The position numbers and the translations under genes are program-made. Shown piece by piece: positions 36,826 to 46,296 of a stretch of 64,000 nucleotides of DNA. The notes beneath the pieces are model-generated. The model searched no databases. It was not told where the DNA came from and saw nothing but the letters and a program-made list of their open reading frames with translations. Position 1 is the first letter of the stretch. The number at the start of each line of letters is the position of its first letter. The stretch lies in assembly GCF_003544895.1 (NCBI RefSeq), contig NZ_CP032125.1, forward strand, positions 124,001 to 188,000, in the 5' to 3' direction. This stretch comes from Profundibacter amoris. GTDB taxonomy: Bacteria; Pseudomonadota; Alphaproteobacteria; Rhodobacterales; Rhodobacteraceae.

Positions 36826-37629
36826 ATGCTTATTGCCCATATCAGTGACACACATATTGCGGGTCCGGGTTTGAAAACCAACGGTATTGCGCCGATGGCA
36901 GAAAACCTGACGCGCTGTGTGGATGCCATTAACGCGCTGACAATGCAGCCGGATCTGGTGCTGTTATCAGGGGATGTCACCAACAATCTTACCCGTGACG
37001 AGGCACAGCGTGCCGCCGATATTCTGGTCGGTTTGAATAGCCCGTTGTATCTGGTCCCCGGCAACCATGATGATCGCAATGTTTTATGGGATGTGTTTGG
37101 CGGCGATGCCATTCCGGCCCGCGCCGACAATTTTATCAACTATGTGGTTGATGGTCCCGACTTGCGCATCATAGCACTGGATTCAGTTGCGGACGGGAAA
37201 TCCGGTGGGACATTCTGCACCACCCGCGCGGCATGGCTTCGGGAAACGCTTACTGACGGTGGCGACCAGCCCACAGTTATTTTCATGCACCACCCACCGC
37301 TGAAATGCGGCGTGCCGGAAACGGATCAGGACGGGTTCGAGGGGGCGGATGAACTGGGCGTAATCGTTGCCGGCTACCCTAACGTCCAGCGTATCCTGTG
37401 CGGCCACATCCACCTGCTGACACATGCCCGCTGGAACGGCACTGTGGTGACAACGGCACCCAGTATGGGGATGCAATTAACGCTGGATCTGATGCAGGCG
37501 CACCCGTCAAAATTCTATCTGACCGACCCCGGGTATCTGCTGCACCACTGGACACCGGAAAAGGTATTGATCACCCATGCGGTAACAGTGCGGGACATGG
37601 ACGGCCCCTATGAATTTCGGCAGCATTAG
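36826..37629 (+). CDS. Metallophosphoesterase (CpdA/GpdQ-like)
   Basis: Predicted binuclear-metal phosphodiesterase, 267 residues. All metal-binding motifs are visible: HISDTHI (residues 4-10), LLSGDVTNN near residue 48, PGNHDDR near 80, MHHPP near 153 and CGHIH near 190. The class includes cAMP and glycerophosphodiester hydrolases, so the real substrate is open. It is the last gene of the polyamine-type ABC operon, with which it may work on an imported phosphodiester. Its stop overlaps the convergent SixA gene by four bases. Confidence 0.9.
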   Translation: MLIAHISDTHIAGPGLKTNGIAPMAENLTRCVDAINALTMQPDLVLLSGDVTNNLTRDEAQRAADILVGLNSPLYLVPGNHDDRNVLWDVFGGDAIPARADNFINYVVDGPDLRIIALDSVADGKSGGTFCTTRAAWLRETLTDGGDQPTVIFMHHPPLKCGVPETDQDGFEGADELGVIVAGYPNVQRILCGHIHLLTHARWNGTVVTTAPSMGMQLTLDLMQAHPSKFYLTDPGYLLHHWTPEKVLITHAVTVRDMDGPYEFRQH

Positions 37630-38129
37630 AGCAGGTCTTTGGGCACCACAAAGGCTTCGACCTGCCCCGAGTTCGGGGTGATGTCGGCCCAACTGTCGGC
37701 ATCAAAACTGATCACCGTTGTTGCCGCCGACGGGTATTGATGAAACTTGGGATGTTTAGGCGCCGAGTTAACCAGCTCCTCGGCCAGCATCGCAGTGCCG
37801 GGATTGTGGGACAGCAACATGGTTGATTGCGCGCGGCACCCTTGCAGGATTGTCATCATCCGTTGCGGCGAGGCCATATAAAGCGCTGAAGTGAATTGCA
37901 CCTTGTCGGTATCATCGCAAGCGGGCGCAATTTCGGCCCATGTTTCCGCCGTGCGCCGTGCGGTTGATGAAATCACGCTTTCAGGGCAATAGTCATGTTT
38001 CTTAAGCCATCCGCCTATTGCTTTGGCCGCCGCATAACCGCGCTGGTTTAATGGTCGGTCGTGATCATCAAGCGTCGGATCATCCCAACTGGATTTTGCG
38101 TGGCGGGTCAGGATCAAACGAAGGGTCAT
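37626..38129 (-). CDS. Histidine phosphatase family protein (SixA-like)
   Basis: A small phosphohistidine phosphatase-type protein, 167 residues, with the RH motif LTRHAKSSW at residues 7-15 and the second catalytic part ISSTARRTAETW near residue 55, then LLSHNPGTAMLAEEL. SixA of E. coli acts on histidine phosphotransfer proteins; here the target is unknown. Its ATG overlaps the stop of the upstream 4Fe-4S gene (ATGA), so the two are co-transcribed. Confidence 0.88.
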   Translation of the reverse strand: MTLRLILTRHAKSSWDDPTLDDHDRPLNQRGYAAAKAIGGWLKKHDYCPESVISSTARRTAETWAEIAPACDDTDKVQFTSALYMASPQRMMTILQGCRAQSTMLLSHNPGTAMLAEELVNSAPKHPKFHQYPSAATTVISFDADSWADITPNSGQVEAFVVPKDLL

Positions 38130-38776
38130 TGCGGATTAAACGAGGCCATATGAAAAGCGGATTGTTCCGGTAGTCTGGCATATTTTCGCCCTGCTGGGCA
38201 AGTGCGGCGCACCAAACATCCTGTTTCCATACAATCACGCCCGTTTGGGCCATTCAGGTAGGATTTGCAGGCGGATACATCGTAAGCATTCGCCAGCGCA
38301 TTGACGGGGCAGGCGCTTTTGCAAGGGCGGGTATCGCAACTGTCACACGGGTTAGGGCCGGCGGGGGGCAGGTTAATTTCTACCGGCAAAGCAATGGCGG
38401 CGCGATAAGACACGAACAGCCCTGCGTGGTCATGTACCAGCATCCGGACGGGCGATACCCACGCCCGCCCGCTATGCCTGGCCCAATCCAGAAACGGCGC
38501 ATAGGGCGGCCCGTCCGAGGGGAACAGGGCGGTTGCATTTCGTATTATGGCCCAAGGTGTGATGATACGCTTTGACCAGCGATCCAGCGGATCGGGCAAC
38601 CCGTCAGAAAATTCCGGCGAGACTTTGAAGGTGTCCCAGAAACCCGGCTCATACGGGCCGATCAGCAACAGGGTTTTGCACCCATCTGGTACCTGATCCA
38701 GCGGTGTGGGGTGGAAGGCCCCGAAGATATCCAGATGCAGCTCTTGCAACGAGGATTGCAGCTCTGCGTAGCTCAT
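38126..38776 (-). CDS. 4Fe-4S ferredoxin-type protein
   Basis: Predicted iron-sulfur protein, 216 residues. The cysteines lie in the motif CDSCDTRPCKSACPVNAL near residues 145-162, followed by further Cys in SACKSYL, CMETGC and RRTCPAG, enough for one or two clusters. The shape resembles the C-terminal part of epoxyqueuosine-reductase-like proteins but lacks the B12 domain, so it is not QueG. The ATG at 38776 overlaps the stop of the desaturase gene; a longer frame exists but would run into that gene. Confidence 0.85.
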   Translation of the reverse strand: MSYAELQSSLQELHLDIFGAFHPTPLDQVPDGCKTLLLIGPYEPGFWDTFKVSPEFSDGLPDPLDRWSKRIITPWAIIRNATALFPSDGPPYAPFLDWARHSGRAWVSPVRMLVHDHAGLFVSYRAAIALPVEINLPPAGPNPCDSCDTRPCKSACPVNALANAYDVSACKSYLNGPNGRDCMETGCLVRRTCPAGRKYARLPEQSAFHMASFNPQ

Positions 38777-39567
38777 TTTCGAAAGAATGGCAGCGCCAGT
38801 ATCCATGCAAGGTTGGACGGGCGATCATCCTGCCATTGCAACCCGATTGTCATATCGTCATGGCCCTTTTGGGGTTGGGCGATGTAGGTGCCAAACAGCC
38901 GGTCCCAGATCGACAGGGCAAAACCATAGTTGCTATCGTGTTCCTCGCGAATATCGGAATGGTGCACGCGGTGCATGTCGGGGGTGACCAGAACCTTGCG
39001 CACAACCGCATCCAGTTTCAGCGGCAGTTTGATATTGGCGTGGTTGAACATCGCGGTGCCATTCAGGATGATCTCAAACAGGATCACGGCAAATGCAGAT
39101 GGCCCCAACAGATAAACCAGTCCGATCTTCAGCAGCATCGACAGGGCAATTTCAACGGGGTGGAACCGGATGGCGGTGGTCACGTCAATGTCGCGGTCTG
39201 CATGGTGAACGCGGTGCAGGCGCCACAGAATCGGGATTTTGTGGGTGATCAGATGTTGCAGCCAGATGGCAAAATCCAGCAGCAGAACCGTCAGCAGGGT
39301 TTCCAGCCAGAACGGCCAATCCAGATGGTTGAACAGCCCCCATCCCAGCCGCCCTGCATCAATCGCCGCCCCGACAGCCAACAGCGGCATGGCAATCGCC
39401 AGAATGCGTAGCGTCAGTGAATCAATGATGATGATCGCCCAATTGGTAAACCAGCGCCGTTGCCGCGTTTGGGTGCGGGGGCGGCGCGGGACGATGACCT
39501 CGATCACCGCGAAGATCAGGAACAGGGCGATAAAGACGCCCAATCGGATTTGTGCTTCGTTTTCCAT
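38773..39567 (-). CDS. Sterol desaturase / fatty acid hydroxylase family membrane protein
   Basis: Membrane di-iron oxygenase, 264 residues. The conserved histidine clusters HLITH near residue 106, HRVHHAD near 119 and HRVHHSD near 200 are present, together with FNHANIKLPL. Membrane helices near residues 8-24, 43-65 and 80-100 are visible. The substrate is not known; bacterial members act on sterols, hopanoids or fatty acyl lipids. It leads the three-gene minus-strand operon with the ferredoxin-type and SixA-like genes. Confidence 0.9.
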   Translation of the reverse strand: MENEAQIRLGVFIALFLIFAVIEVIVPRRPRTQTRQRRWFTNWAIIIIDSLTLRILAIAMPLLAVGAAIDAGRLGWGLFNHLDWPFWLETLLTVLLLDFAIWLQHLITHKIPILWRLHRVHHADRDIDVTTAIRFHPVEIALSMLLKIGLVYLLGPSAFAVILFEIILNGTAMFNHANIKLPLKLDAVVRKVLVTPDMHRVHHSDIREEHDSNYGFALSIWDRLFGTYIAQPQKGHDDMTIGLQWQDDRPSNLAWILALPFFRK

Positions 39568-39627
39568 GACGCCTACCTAAACCGGCATGCATCCGCGTTG
39601 TAAAGCCCCGCAGGGTGCACAATCGTG

Positions 39628-40506
39628 TCAGGTGGCGAGGCGTTCGGCACGGATCAGTGACCCTGCGCCGTGGTCGGTGTAAAGCTCCAGCAAACAGGCA
39701 TTTGGCGCACGTCCGTCCAGAATAACCACCCCGCGCACGCCACCGTCAATCGCGGCCAGTGCGGTTTCGGTTTTCGGGATCATACCGCCCGCAATCACGC
39801 CTTCATCGGTCAGCTTGCGGATTTGGTCAGGGGTCAATTCCGTCAGCACCTCGCCACCTGCATCCTTGACGCCGGCAACATCGGTTAACAGCAACAAACG
39901 ATCCGCCTTTAGCGCGGTGGCAATCGCACCCGCCGCCGTGTCACCATTGATGTTGTAGGTTTCGCCCTTGCGACCGGCCCCAAGTGGGGCGATCACCGGA
40001 ATGGTATCGGCGGCAAACAGGGTGTGCAGCACGCTTGGGTCAACCTGCGTCGGCGTGCCGACAAAGCCAAGCGTCGGGTTGGTTTGCTCACACACCATCA
40101 GGCCCGCATCCTTGCCCGACAGGCCCACGGCCTTGCCGCCCTGATCGTTGATCGCCTGCACGATGCGTTTATTCACGCGGCCCGACAGCACCATTTCCAC
40201 CACCTCAACGGTGGCTGCATCGGTTACCCGTTTGCCATCGACGAAATCCGATTTGACGCCCAGCCGCTCCAGCATCTGGTTGATCATCGGCCCGCCGCCA
40301 TGCACGATTACGGGGTTCACCCCGACCTGTTGCATCAGCACGATATCGCGGGCGAAACTGTCCATTTCATCATCGTCACCCATCGCGTGCCCGCCAAATT
40401 TTACAACGACAGTGGCCCCGCCATAGCGCTGCAACAAAGGCAGCGCGTGGGAAAGGGTGCGGGCGGTGGCGATCCAGTCTCGGTTCATGGCGTCTTGCTT
40501 TTTCAT
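39628..40506 (-). CDS. argB: Acetylglutamate kinase
   Basis: Second step of arginine biosynthesis, phosphorylating N-acetylglutamate. The 292-residue product has the carbamate-kinase-fold start [20 protein letters not shown], the substrate-binding [20 protein letters not shown], then [20 protein letters not shown] and [20 protein letters not shown]. Start MKKQDAM at 40506 has GAGGAAGAAAC upstream. It faces away from the SDR gene and belongs to the widely kept argB-engB-yidC neighbourhood. Confidence 0.97.
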   Translation of the reverse strand: MKKQDAMNRDWIATARTLSHALPLLQRYGGATVVVKFGGHAMGDDDEMDSFARDIVLMQQVGVNPVIVHGGGPMINQMLERLGVKSDFVDGKRVTDAATVEVVEMVLSGRVNKRIVQAINDQGGKAVGLSGKDAGLMVCEQTNPTLGFVGTPTQVDPSVLHTLFAADTIPVIAPLGAGRKGETYNINGDTAAGAIATALKADRLLLLTDVAGVKDAGGEVLTELTPDQIRKLTDEGVIAGGMIPKTETALAAIDGGVRGVVILDGRAPNACLLELYTDHGAGSLIRAERLAT

Positions 40507-40618
40507 CTGTTTCTTCCTCGTTCCCTACCGTGTTAATCGCTGGGCGCGCCTGTGCCAAGTGATTGTATTTCCGCACCGCTGTGCATAGGTTCAAGGCAAG
40601 CAATGATCGGGGATCAAA

Positions 40619-41359
40619 ATGGCGAAAAGTAAAAGACGCAAGACCATGCTGCTGACCGGAGCCAGCCGCGGCATCGGTCATGCAACCGTGCAATATTTCA
40701 GCGCCAAGGGCTGGCGGGTGATCACATGTTCACGCCATCCGTTTCCGGAAAAATGCCCTTGGGGTGGTGGTCAGGAAAACCATGTGCAGATTGATCTGGC
40801 CGACCCGCGCAAAACCATAGAAGCGATCAAGGAAATCCGCGACAAGCTGGACGGTACGCTGGATGCGCTGGTGAATAACGCGGGCATTTCCCCCAAAGGG
40901 CCGAATGGCGAGCGGCTGAATACGCTGGATACCGATCTGGCCACATGGGGTCATGTGTTCCATGTGAATTTCTTTGCCTCGGTGGTGCTTGCGCGCGGGT
41001 TAAAGGACGAATTGGCGGCCGCTAAAGGCTCGGTTGTGAATGTAACGTCAATCGCGGGGGTGCGGGTGCATCCGTTTGCAGGAGCGGCCTATGCCACCTC
41101 CAAGGCAGCACTTGCGGCCCTGACGCGCGAGATGGCCCATGATTTCGGGCCAATGGGCGTACGGGTAAACGCGATTGCCCCGGGCGAGGTGGAAACAGCG
41201 ATCCTTAGTCCCGGAACCGAGAAAATCGTCGATCAACTACCCCTGCGCCGGTTGGGCCAGCCGGAAGAGGTGGCGGCAGCGATCTATTTCCTGTGCTCGG
41301 ATGAATCGTCATATATCTCGGGCACCGAGCTGGAAGTGAACGGCGCGCAGCATGTATAG
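40619..41359 (+). CDS. SDR family oxidoreductase
   Basis: NAD(P)-dependent short-chain dehydrogenase, 246 residues. The nucleotide motif TGASRGIGHATV is at residues 13-24, NNAGISPKG near residue 88, the catalytic Ser in VTSIAGVRVHP and the YxxxK motif in AYATSKAALAAL near residue 157. The C-terminus ends SGTELEVNGAQHV. The substrate cannot be read from the sequence. It is convergent with engB, two bases apart. Confidence 0.92.
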   Translation: MAKSKRRKTMLLTGASRGIGHATVQYFSAKGWRVITCSRHPFPEKCPWGGGQENHVQIDLADPRKTIEAIKEIRDKLDGTLDALVNNAGISPKGPNGERLNTLDTDLATWGHVFHVNFFASVVLARGLKDELAAAKGSVVNVTSIAGVRVHPFAGAAYATSKAALAALTREMAHDFGPMGVRVNAIAPGEVETAILSPGTEKIVDQLPLRRLGQPEEVAAAIYFLCSDESSYISGTELEVNGAQHV

Positions 41360-41361
41360 TC

Positions 41362-42012
41362 TTATACCAGATCGGCGATAATACTGCGCAGAATCGGTAT
41401 GCCTTCGCCCTTTTCGGACGACGTCAACACCAGTTCGGGATAGGCCGCAGGGTGTTTGGAAATGGCTTTGCGCACCTGCTCCAGCACCTTTGTGCGGTCC
41501 TTGTCCTTGACCTTGTCCAGCTTGGTCATCACCACCTGAAATGTCACCGCCGAGCGGTCCAGAAGTTTCAGGATTTCCTCGTCCACGTCTTTTACGCCGT
41601 GACGTGCATCAATCAGCACAAAGGCGCGGCGCAGGGTTTGGCGGCCGGACAGGTAATTCTTCAGCAGACGTTGCCATTTTTCCACCACCGGCAGCGGCGC
41701 ATTAGCATAGCCATAGCCGGGCAGATCGACAAGATAGGGACCATTCAGCGTGGTAAAATAGTTGATTTCCTGCGTGCGGCCCGGTGTGTTCGAGGCCCGC
41801 GCCAGCCCCTTGCGGCCGGTCAGTGCATTGATCAGGGTGGATTTCCCCACGTTCGAGCGGCCGGCGAAACATACTTCCAGTCGGTCGGGGGGCGGCAGGC
41901 CATCCATAGCGACCACGCCTTTCAGGAATTCGGTATTGCCCGCAAACAGTTTGCGCCCGCGTTCCTTGGCATCCGCATCCGGTTCTTCTGCAATGGTAAA
42001 CGGAATTTCCAT
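41362..42012 (-). CDS. engB: Ribosome biogenesis GTPase EngB/YsxC
   Basis: A GTPase needed for large-subunit assembly. The 216-residue product has G1 GRSNVGKST near residue 51, G3 DLPGYGYA near 95 and G4 TKLDKVKDKDR near 160. The insertion and lysine-rich end are normal. The start codon shares one base with the stop of the upstream MOSC gene. Known neighbours (argB, yidC) support the call. Confidence 0.96.
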   Translation of the reverse strand: MEIPFTIAEEPDADAKERGRKLFAGNTEFLKGVVAMDGLPPPDRLEVCFAGRSNVGKSTLINALTGRKGLARASNTPGRTQEINYFTTLNGPYLVDLPGYGYANAPLPVVEKWQRLLKNYLSGRQTLRRAFVLIDARHGVKDVDEEILKLLDRSAVTFQVVMTKLDKVKDKDRTKVLEQVRKAISKHPAAYPELVLTSSEKGEGIPILRSIIADLV

Positions 42013-42758
42013 TATAGCACCTCGATTTCATCGCCAAGGGCAATCTGGCCATCCTTGACCACCACACCATAAACCCCGAATTGTTTGTGGCCCCAGTTAT
42101 CCTGTAACGCATCCAGCGTGGCGGCGTCGCGTTCGCCGGTATCAGGGTTAACCGTGGTGGCCATACAGCGGGTGATGCGTTCGCGGATCTCCAGAACAGC
42201 GCCGCCAATGTGCAACCGTTTGCCGACCCAGTCGAATTCTTCCCACGGCTTCAACCCGTCAAGCCACAGATTGCCGCGCCATCGCAGCGGTGACAGGTCC
42301 GTACCCATCTTTTCCCCCAGCGCGCGGTTGGTCGCCAGATTGTTCAGGCTGATCGACGGGAAATCCGTGTCGGTCATGCCGCGGGCCTGTGCGCGCACGA
42401 TGTGCGCCGACGGGGTGCGTTCGGGCGGCATGATCGGGCGTACCCAGTCGATAAAGGTATCCGAATCCGTGTCGGGATTAAAGGTGATATCGGGCAGGTC
42501 GGGATGGCTCATGGTGATCAGCCCCGTTGCCTCATCCAGCACGGCCTTCAAGGCCATCAATGACGGTGCCTTGGCCCCGCGCGAAAAATTCCCGCAAGGC
42601 ACCCATTCGGACCCATCCGCTTTTGACAATTCATGCGCCACGGCCCAGGCACGATCCCACGGCAGGGTTTTGCCTGTCCGCAGATCAACAGATTCCAGCG
42701 CCTCGACCCCGTGCGCCTTGATCGGGTGGCGCCAGATATGGGTCAGGCGGCCGGTCAT
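42012..42758 (-). CDS. MOSC domain-containing protein
   Basis: Predicted molybdenum-cofactor-related sulfur carrier protein, 248 residues, with the MOSC N-terminal beta-barrel start IWRHPIKAHGVEALESVDLR and the FPSISLNNLATNRALGEKMG and FDWVGKRLHIGGAVLEIRER segments of the MOSC domain. No cysteine in the classical MOSC position is certain from a visual read. It overlaps yidC at its start (ATGA) and engB at its end. MOSC proteins act in sulfur transfer or N-oxide reduction, so a role in this operon is not obvious. Confidence 0.88.
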   Translation of the reverse strand: MTGRLTHIWRHPIKAHGVEALESVDLRTGKTLPWDRAWAVAHELSKADGSEWVPCGNFSRGAKAPSLMALKAVLDEATGLITMSHPDLPDITFNPDTDSDTFIDWVRPIMPPERTPSAHIVRAQARGMTDTDFPSISLNNLATNRALGEKMGTDLSPLRWRGNLWLDGLKPWEEFDWVGKRLHIGGAVLEIRERITRCMATTVNPDTGERDAATLDALQDNWGHKQFGVYGVVVKDGQIALGDEIEVL

Positions 42759-44581
42759 TTATCGTCCGGCTTCTTGCGCTTGAAGCCGGCAATAATGTTG
42801 CCAAACACATCCGGTTTGGCCCCCTGGCTGCGCATGATTGAATACTGCTGGATAAAGGTGATCGTGTTGTTGGTGATCCAGTATAGCACTAGGCCCGAGG
42901 CAAAATTACCCAGCATGAACATGAATACCCACGGCATCCATGCCATAATCATTTTCTGGGTCGGGTCTGTTGGTGTCGGGTTCAGCTTTTGCTGTAGCCA
43001 CATGGAAATACCCAGCAGGATGGGCAAGATACCCAGCGATACAAAGGCAAGCATCGAACCGGGTTCCGGCGGGGAAAAGGGCAGCAGGCCGAACAGGTTC
43101 AGGATGGAGGACGGATCGGGTGCCGAAAGGTCGCGGATCCAGCCGATCCACGGGGCGTGCCGCAGTTCAAGGGTGACAAAGATAACCTTGTAGAGCGAGA
43201 AAAAGATCGGGATCTGCATCAGAATCGGCAAGCAACCAGCCGCGGGATTAACCTTTTCCTTTTTATACAGCGCCATCATTTCCTTTTGCATTCGCTGTTT
43301 GTCGTCGCCGCAGCGTTCTTTCAGGGCTTCCATTTCAGGCTGTAGCGCCTTCATTTTTGCCATTGAAACATAGGATTTGTAGGCCAGTGGCAGCAACAAT
43401 GCTTTCAGGATCACCGTCAGGGCGATAATGGCAAAGCCCATGTTGCCGATCAGGGCATTCAGCGTATGCAGCAGCCAGAAGATCGGCTTGGTCAGGAAGA
43501 AAAACCAACCCCAGTCGATCGAATCGATAAACCGGTCCACCCCTTCTTCGTTTTGGTACATGCGTATGGTTTCCCATTCCTTGGCACCGGCGAATACGCG
43601 GGTTGTAACGTCGCTGGTTGCACCGGGTTCGACTGTCAGGATCGGCATGCGGGTTTCAGCAGTATAAATATCACTGCCCGGAATGTATTTTGCGACGGAT
43701 GTGAACGGCTGGCCATTCGTGGGGATAAGGCTTGTCATCCAGTATTTATCGGTAAAGCCGATCCAGCCGTTTTCTTTAACGTCGATCAGTTCCGCGTTGG
43801 CACCCTCGGTGGCGACAACATCCAGATCAGGGATTTTTTTGTATTTTATTTCCTGCAATTCGCCATCCGACATCCGCACGATGCCCTCGTGCAGAATAAA
43901 GAATCCGCGTGTTGTAGGTTGCCCGTAACGCGCAACAATACTGTAAGGGAACAGGCGGCGGGCGGTGGTGCCAGTGTTTTCGACCGACTGTTTGACCGAG
44001 AACATATACTTGTCATCAACCGAGATGGTCCGGCGGAAAATCAGGCCGTCGCCATTGTCCCAACGCAGGGTCACAGGGGTGGCGGGCGTCAGCGTTTCGC
44101 CGCTTTCAACCGTCCACATTGTGTCAGGGCCAGGCACGGAATCGGCGGGCATGTCGCCGGTGCGACCCCAGCCGTAAATCGTGTAATAGGGGTTTTCGCT
44201 GCCATATGGGGTCAGCAGGGTCACAAGCGGGGAATCGGGATCAAGCGTTTCGCGATAGGCCTTGAGTTTCAGATCATCAATGCGCCCGCCCAACAACGAG
44301 AACGAGCCGCTCAGCTTGGGGGTGTCGATTGTGATGCGTGGTGCTTTGTCCAGCGCTTCGGCGTGCGAACTGGTCGGCACGGCGGGGGCAGCCTGACCCG
44401 TCGAATCTGTTGCCGCAGCAGGGGGTGTGGCCACGCTGGTGCCGTCCGTAGTTTGCACTGCATCAGGCGGCAGGGTCAGGTCCGGCTGGGGTGGCGGAGG
44501 CTGGAACCATATGCTCCAGACCAGCATCACCATGCCGCTGAGAAAAACTGCAAGAATTAGGTTCTTGTTCTGATCGTCCAT
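42755..44581 (-). CDS. yidC: Membrane protein insertase YidC
   Basis: Inserts proteins into the inner membrane. The 608-residue product starts MDDQNKNLILAVFLSGMVML with the N-terminal membrane anchor, then a large periplasmic domain (about residues 60-350), then five membrane segments, including YKSYVSMAKMKALQPEMEAL and FFSLYKVIFVTLELRHAPW. I prefer the ATG at 44581; a GTG three codons upstream (44590) adds only MSH. It belongs to the rpmH-rnpA-yidD-ttcA-yidC cluster, here with an EAL gene inserted between ttcA and yidC. Confidence 0.97.
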   Translation of the reverse strand: MDDQNKNLILAVFLSGMVMLVWSIWFQPPPPQPDLTLPPDAVQTTDGTSVATPPAAATDSTGQAAPAVPTSSHAEALDKAPRITIDTPKLSGSFSLLGGRIDDLKLKAYRETLDPDSPLVTLLTPYGSENPYYTIYGWGRTGDMPADSVPGPDTMWTVESGETLTPATPVTLRWDNGDGLIFRRTISVDDKYMFSVKQSVENTGTTARRLFPYSIVARYGQPTTRGFFILHEGIVRMSDGELQEIKYKKIPDLDVVATEGANAELIDVKENGWIGFTDKYWMTSLIPTNGQPFTSVAKYIPGSDIYTAETRMPILTVEPGATSDVTTRVFAGAKEWETIRMYQNEEGVDRFIDSIDWGWFFFLTKPIFWLLHTLNALIGNMGFAIIALTVILKALLLPLAYKSYVSMAKMKALQPEMEALKERCGDDKQRMQKEMMALYKKEKVNPAAGCLPILMQIPIFFSLYKVIFVTLELRHAPWIGWIRDLSAPDPSSILNLFGLLPFSPPEPGSMLAFVSLGILPILLGISMWLQQKLNPTPTDPTQKMIMAWMPWVFMFMLGNFASGLVLYWITNNTITFIQQYSIMRSQGAKPDVFGNIIAGFKRKKPDDK

Positions 44582-44674
44582 GTGGGACACACCCTGTCAC
44601 TGAAATTGGTCAAAGTGGTTCAACAGGGCAGGGGGCCAAAGGTCAAGCGGTTTTCCTGTTTTTCAAGGTAAAAA

Positions 44675-46216
44675 CTACCCTATGCCGCGGCCTATTTTCG
44701 GGGTTTCGGCCAGTTTTTCACGATGTTTCTGCATCCAGTTCAGCGTATCGGCATAGGGCATGGGCCGTCCAAGGCCAAATCCCTGCACATGGGTGCAACC
44801 CAATTGTGCCAGCATGGCGTGTTCCCCCGCGGTTTCCACCCCTTCGCCAAGGGTTTTCAGGTTCAGTTGCTCCGCCATCGTCAGGATGGCTGAAACCATG
44901 CGCTGTTGTTCGGGGTCCGTATCGACTTTTGTCACAAAAGAGCGGTCAATCTTGATCCGTTCCACGGCAAACCGGCGGATATTCGAGATCGAAGCATGAC
45001 CGGTGCCGAAATCGTCCAGATCAATGGCGCAGCCAAGAGTGGCCAGACCGGCAATATTGCGGGTGATGACATCATCTTCGGCCTCGGCAATCACGGTTTC
45101 AAGAATTTCGACATTCAGGCGGTCGGGTGATAAATCAAAGCGGTCCAGCTCCCAGCGGATTTTATCGACCAGCTTGGGATTGCGCAGCTCGTAATCCGAA
45201 AAATTCACCCCGACTTGCGGCACACGAAAGCCGGCTTTATCCCATTTTTTCAAGCAGGTAAGGGAGTGATACAAAATGACTTCACCCAGACGCTCGAACA
45301 TGCCTGCTTGCTCGATCGCGGGTAGAAAATCGGCAGGTGAGATCATGCCGCGTTCAGGGTGGTGCCAGCGTGCCAGCGCCTCGAACCCCGAAACCTCGCC
45401 CGTGTCGGTCGAGATTTGTGGCTGGAACCACGGTATAATATGCCCGTCCTCAAGCGCCTGTGTTACATCCTGAATCAAGGCGTTTTGTGCCTTGGCCTTG
45501 TGCTGCATTTCAGGGGAATAGCCGCGAATGGTACTTGGGCCATCTTCCTTGGCGTTGCCCAGGGCTTGCTCGGCGGCTTCCAGCATGGCCTCGCCGGTGA
45601 TATCGGGCGCGCGGGTGCTAAGGCAAAACCCGATCGAACAGGATACATAGACGGTGGTTGTGTCCAGACTGACCGGCTCGGATACTGCTGATTGCAGCCG
45701 CGCGGAGATCTGGATCAGGGATTCCAGATCGGCCCGTCGCACCGGCGCAAGGGCAATGGCAAACTCGGCCCCGTCCAGCCGCACAATCAGATCATCATCG
45801 CGCAGAACACCGCGCAACCGGTCAACAGTGCGGCGCAGGATATCATCGGCGGCCTTGTGCCCCAGCCGCGCCAAAAGCATACCATAGTCATCCAGTTCGA
45901 CCACCATGCAGGCCGTTGTGCGCCCGTTCGGGCGGGCAATTTGCAAGATGTTGTCCAGCGTCTTTTCCAGCCGCGCCCGCTGACCCAATCCGTTGGTTTC
46001 CGCCGGTGGATGTGCGCCGCTTGCAAGTTCCTTTTGCCCAGCCAGCGCTACCACGGCTGGCAATAACAGGGCAAGGCCCAGCAACGCCCCTTCGCCACCA
46101 ATCCAGAAGCTGGCCAAAGTCAGGGCCGGCAGGAATGCCAATGCCTGTGGCCCATTGAAAATATTCAGGATGGTCCGGCGGGACAGGGCGTTGGAAAATC
46201 CGGCCAGTGGCGGCAT
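44675..46216 (-). CDS. Cyclic-di-GMP phosphodiesterase with degenerate GGDEF domain
   Basis: A 513-residue protein. After one or two membrane segments (residues 23-60) come a GGDEF-like domain (residues 80-235) and an EAL domain (residues 250-500). The GGDEF site reads LDGAEF, so cyclase activity is unlikely. The EAL site is intact: FEALARW, NVEILETV, DLDDFGTGHASISN, IKIDRSF and GEGVET. It should hydrolyse cyclic di-GMP, perhaps with GTP control by the cyclase-like domain. I start at MPPLAGF (46216), which has AGAGGATG upstream; an earlier start would add 13 residues. Confidence 0.92.
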   Translation of the reverse strand: MPPLAGFSNALSRRTILNIFNGPQALAFLPALTLASFWIGGEGALLGLALLLPAVVALAGQKELASGAHPPAETNGLGQRARLEKTLDNILQIARPNGRTTACMVVELDDYGMLLARLGHKAADDILRRTVDRLRGVLRDDDLIVRLDGAEFAIALAPVRRADLESLIQISARLQSAVSEPVSLDTTTVYVSCSIGFCLSTRAPDITGEAMLEAAEQALGNAKEDGPSTIRGYSPEMQHKAKAQNALIQDVTQALEDGHIIPWFQPQISTDTGEVSGFEALARWHHPERGMISPADFLPAIEQAGMFERLGEVILYHSLTCLKKWDKAGFRVPQVGVNFSDYELRNPKLVDKIRWELDRFDLSPDRLNVEILETVIAEAEDDVITRNIAGLATLGCAIDLDDFGTGHASISNIRRFAVERIKIDRSFVTKVDTDPEQQRMVSAILTMAEQLNLKTLGEGVETAGEHAMLAQLGCTHVQGFGLGRPMPYADTLNWMQKHREKLAETPKIGRGIG

Positions 46217-46296
46217 TGCGGGGCATCCTCTTGCTGTGCGCGGCCAAGGCCACACAGGGTTCAGCAGGACGCTAATTCGCGAAGCCTATTGGAGTC

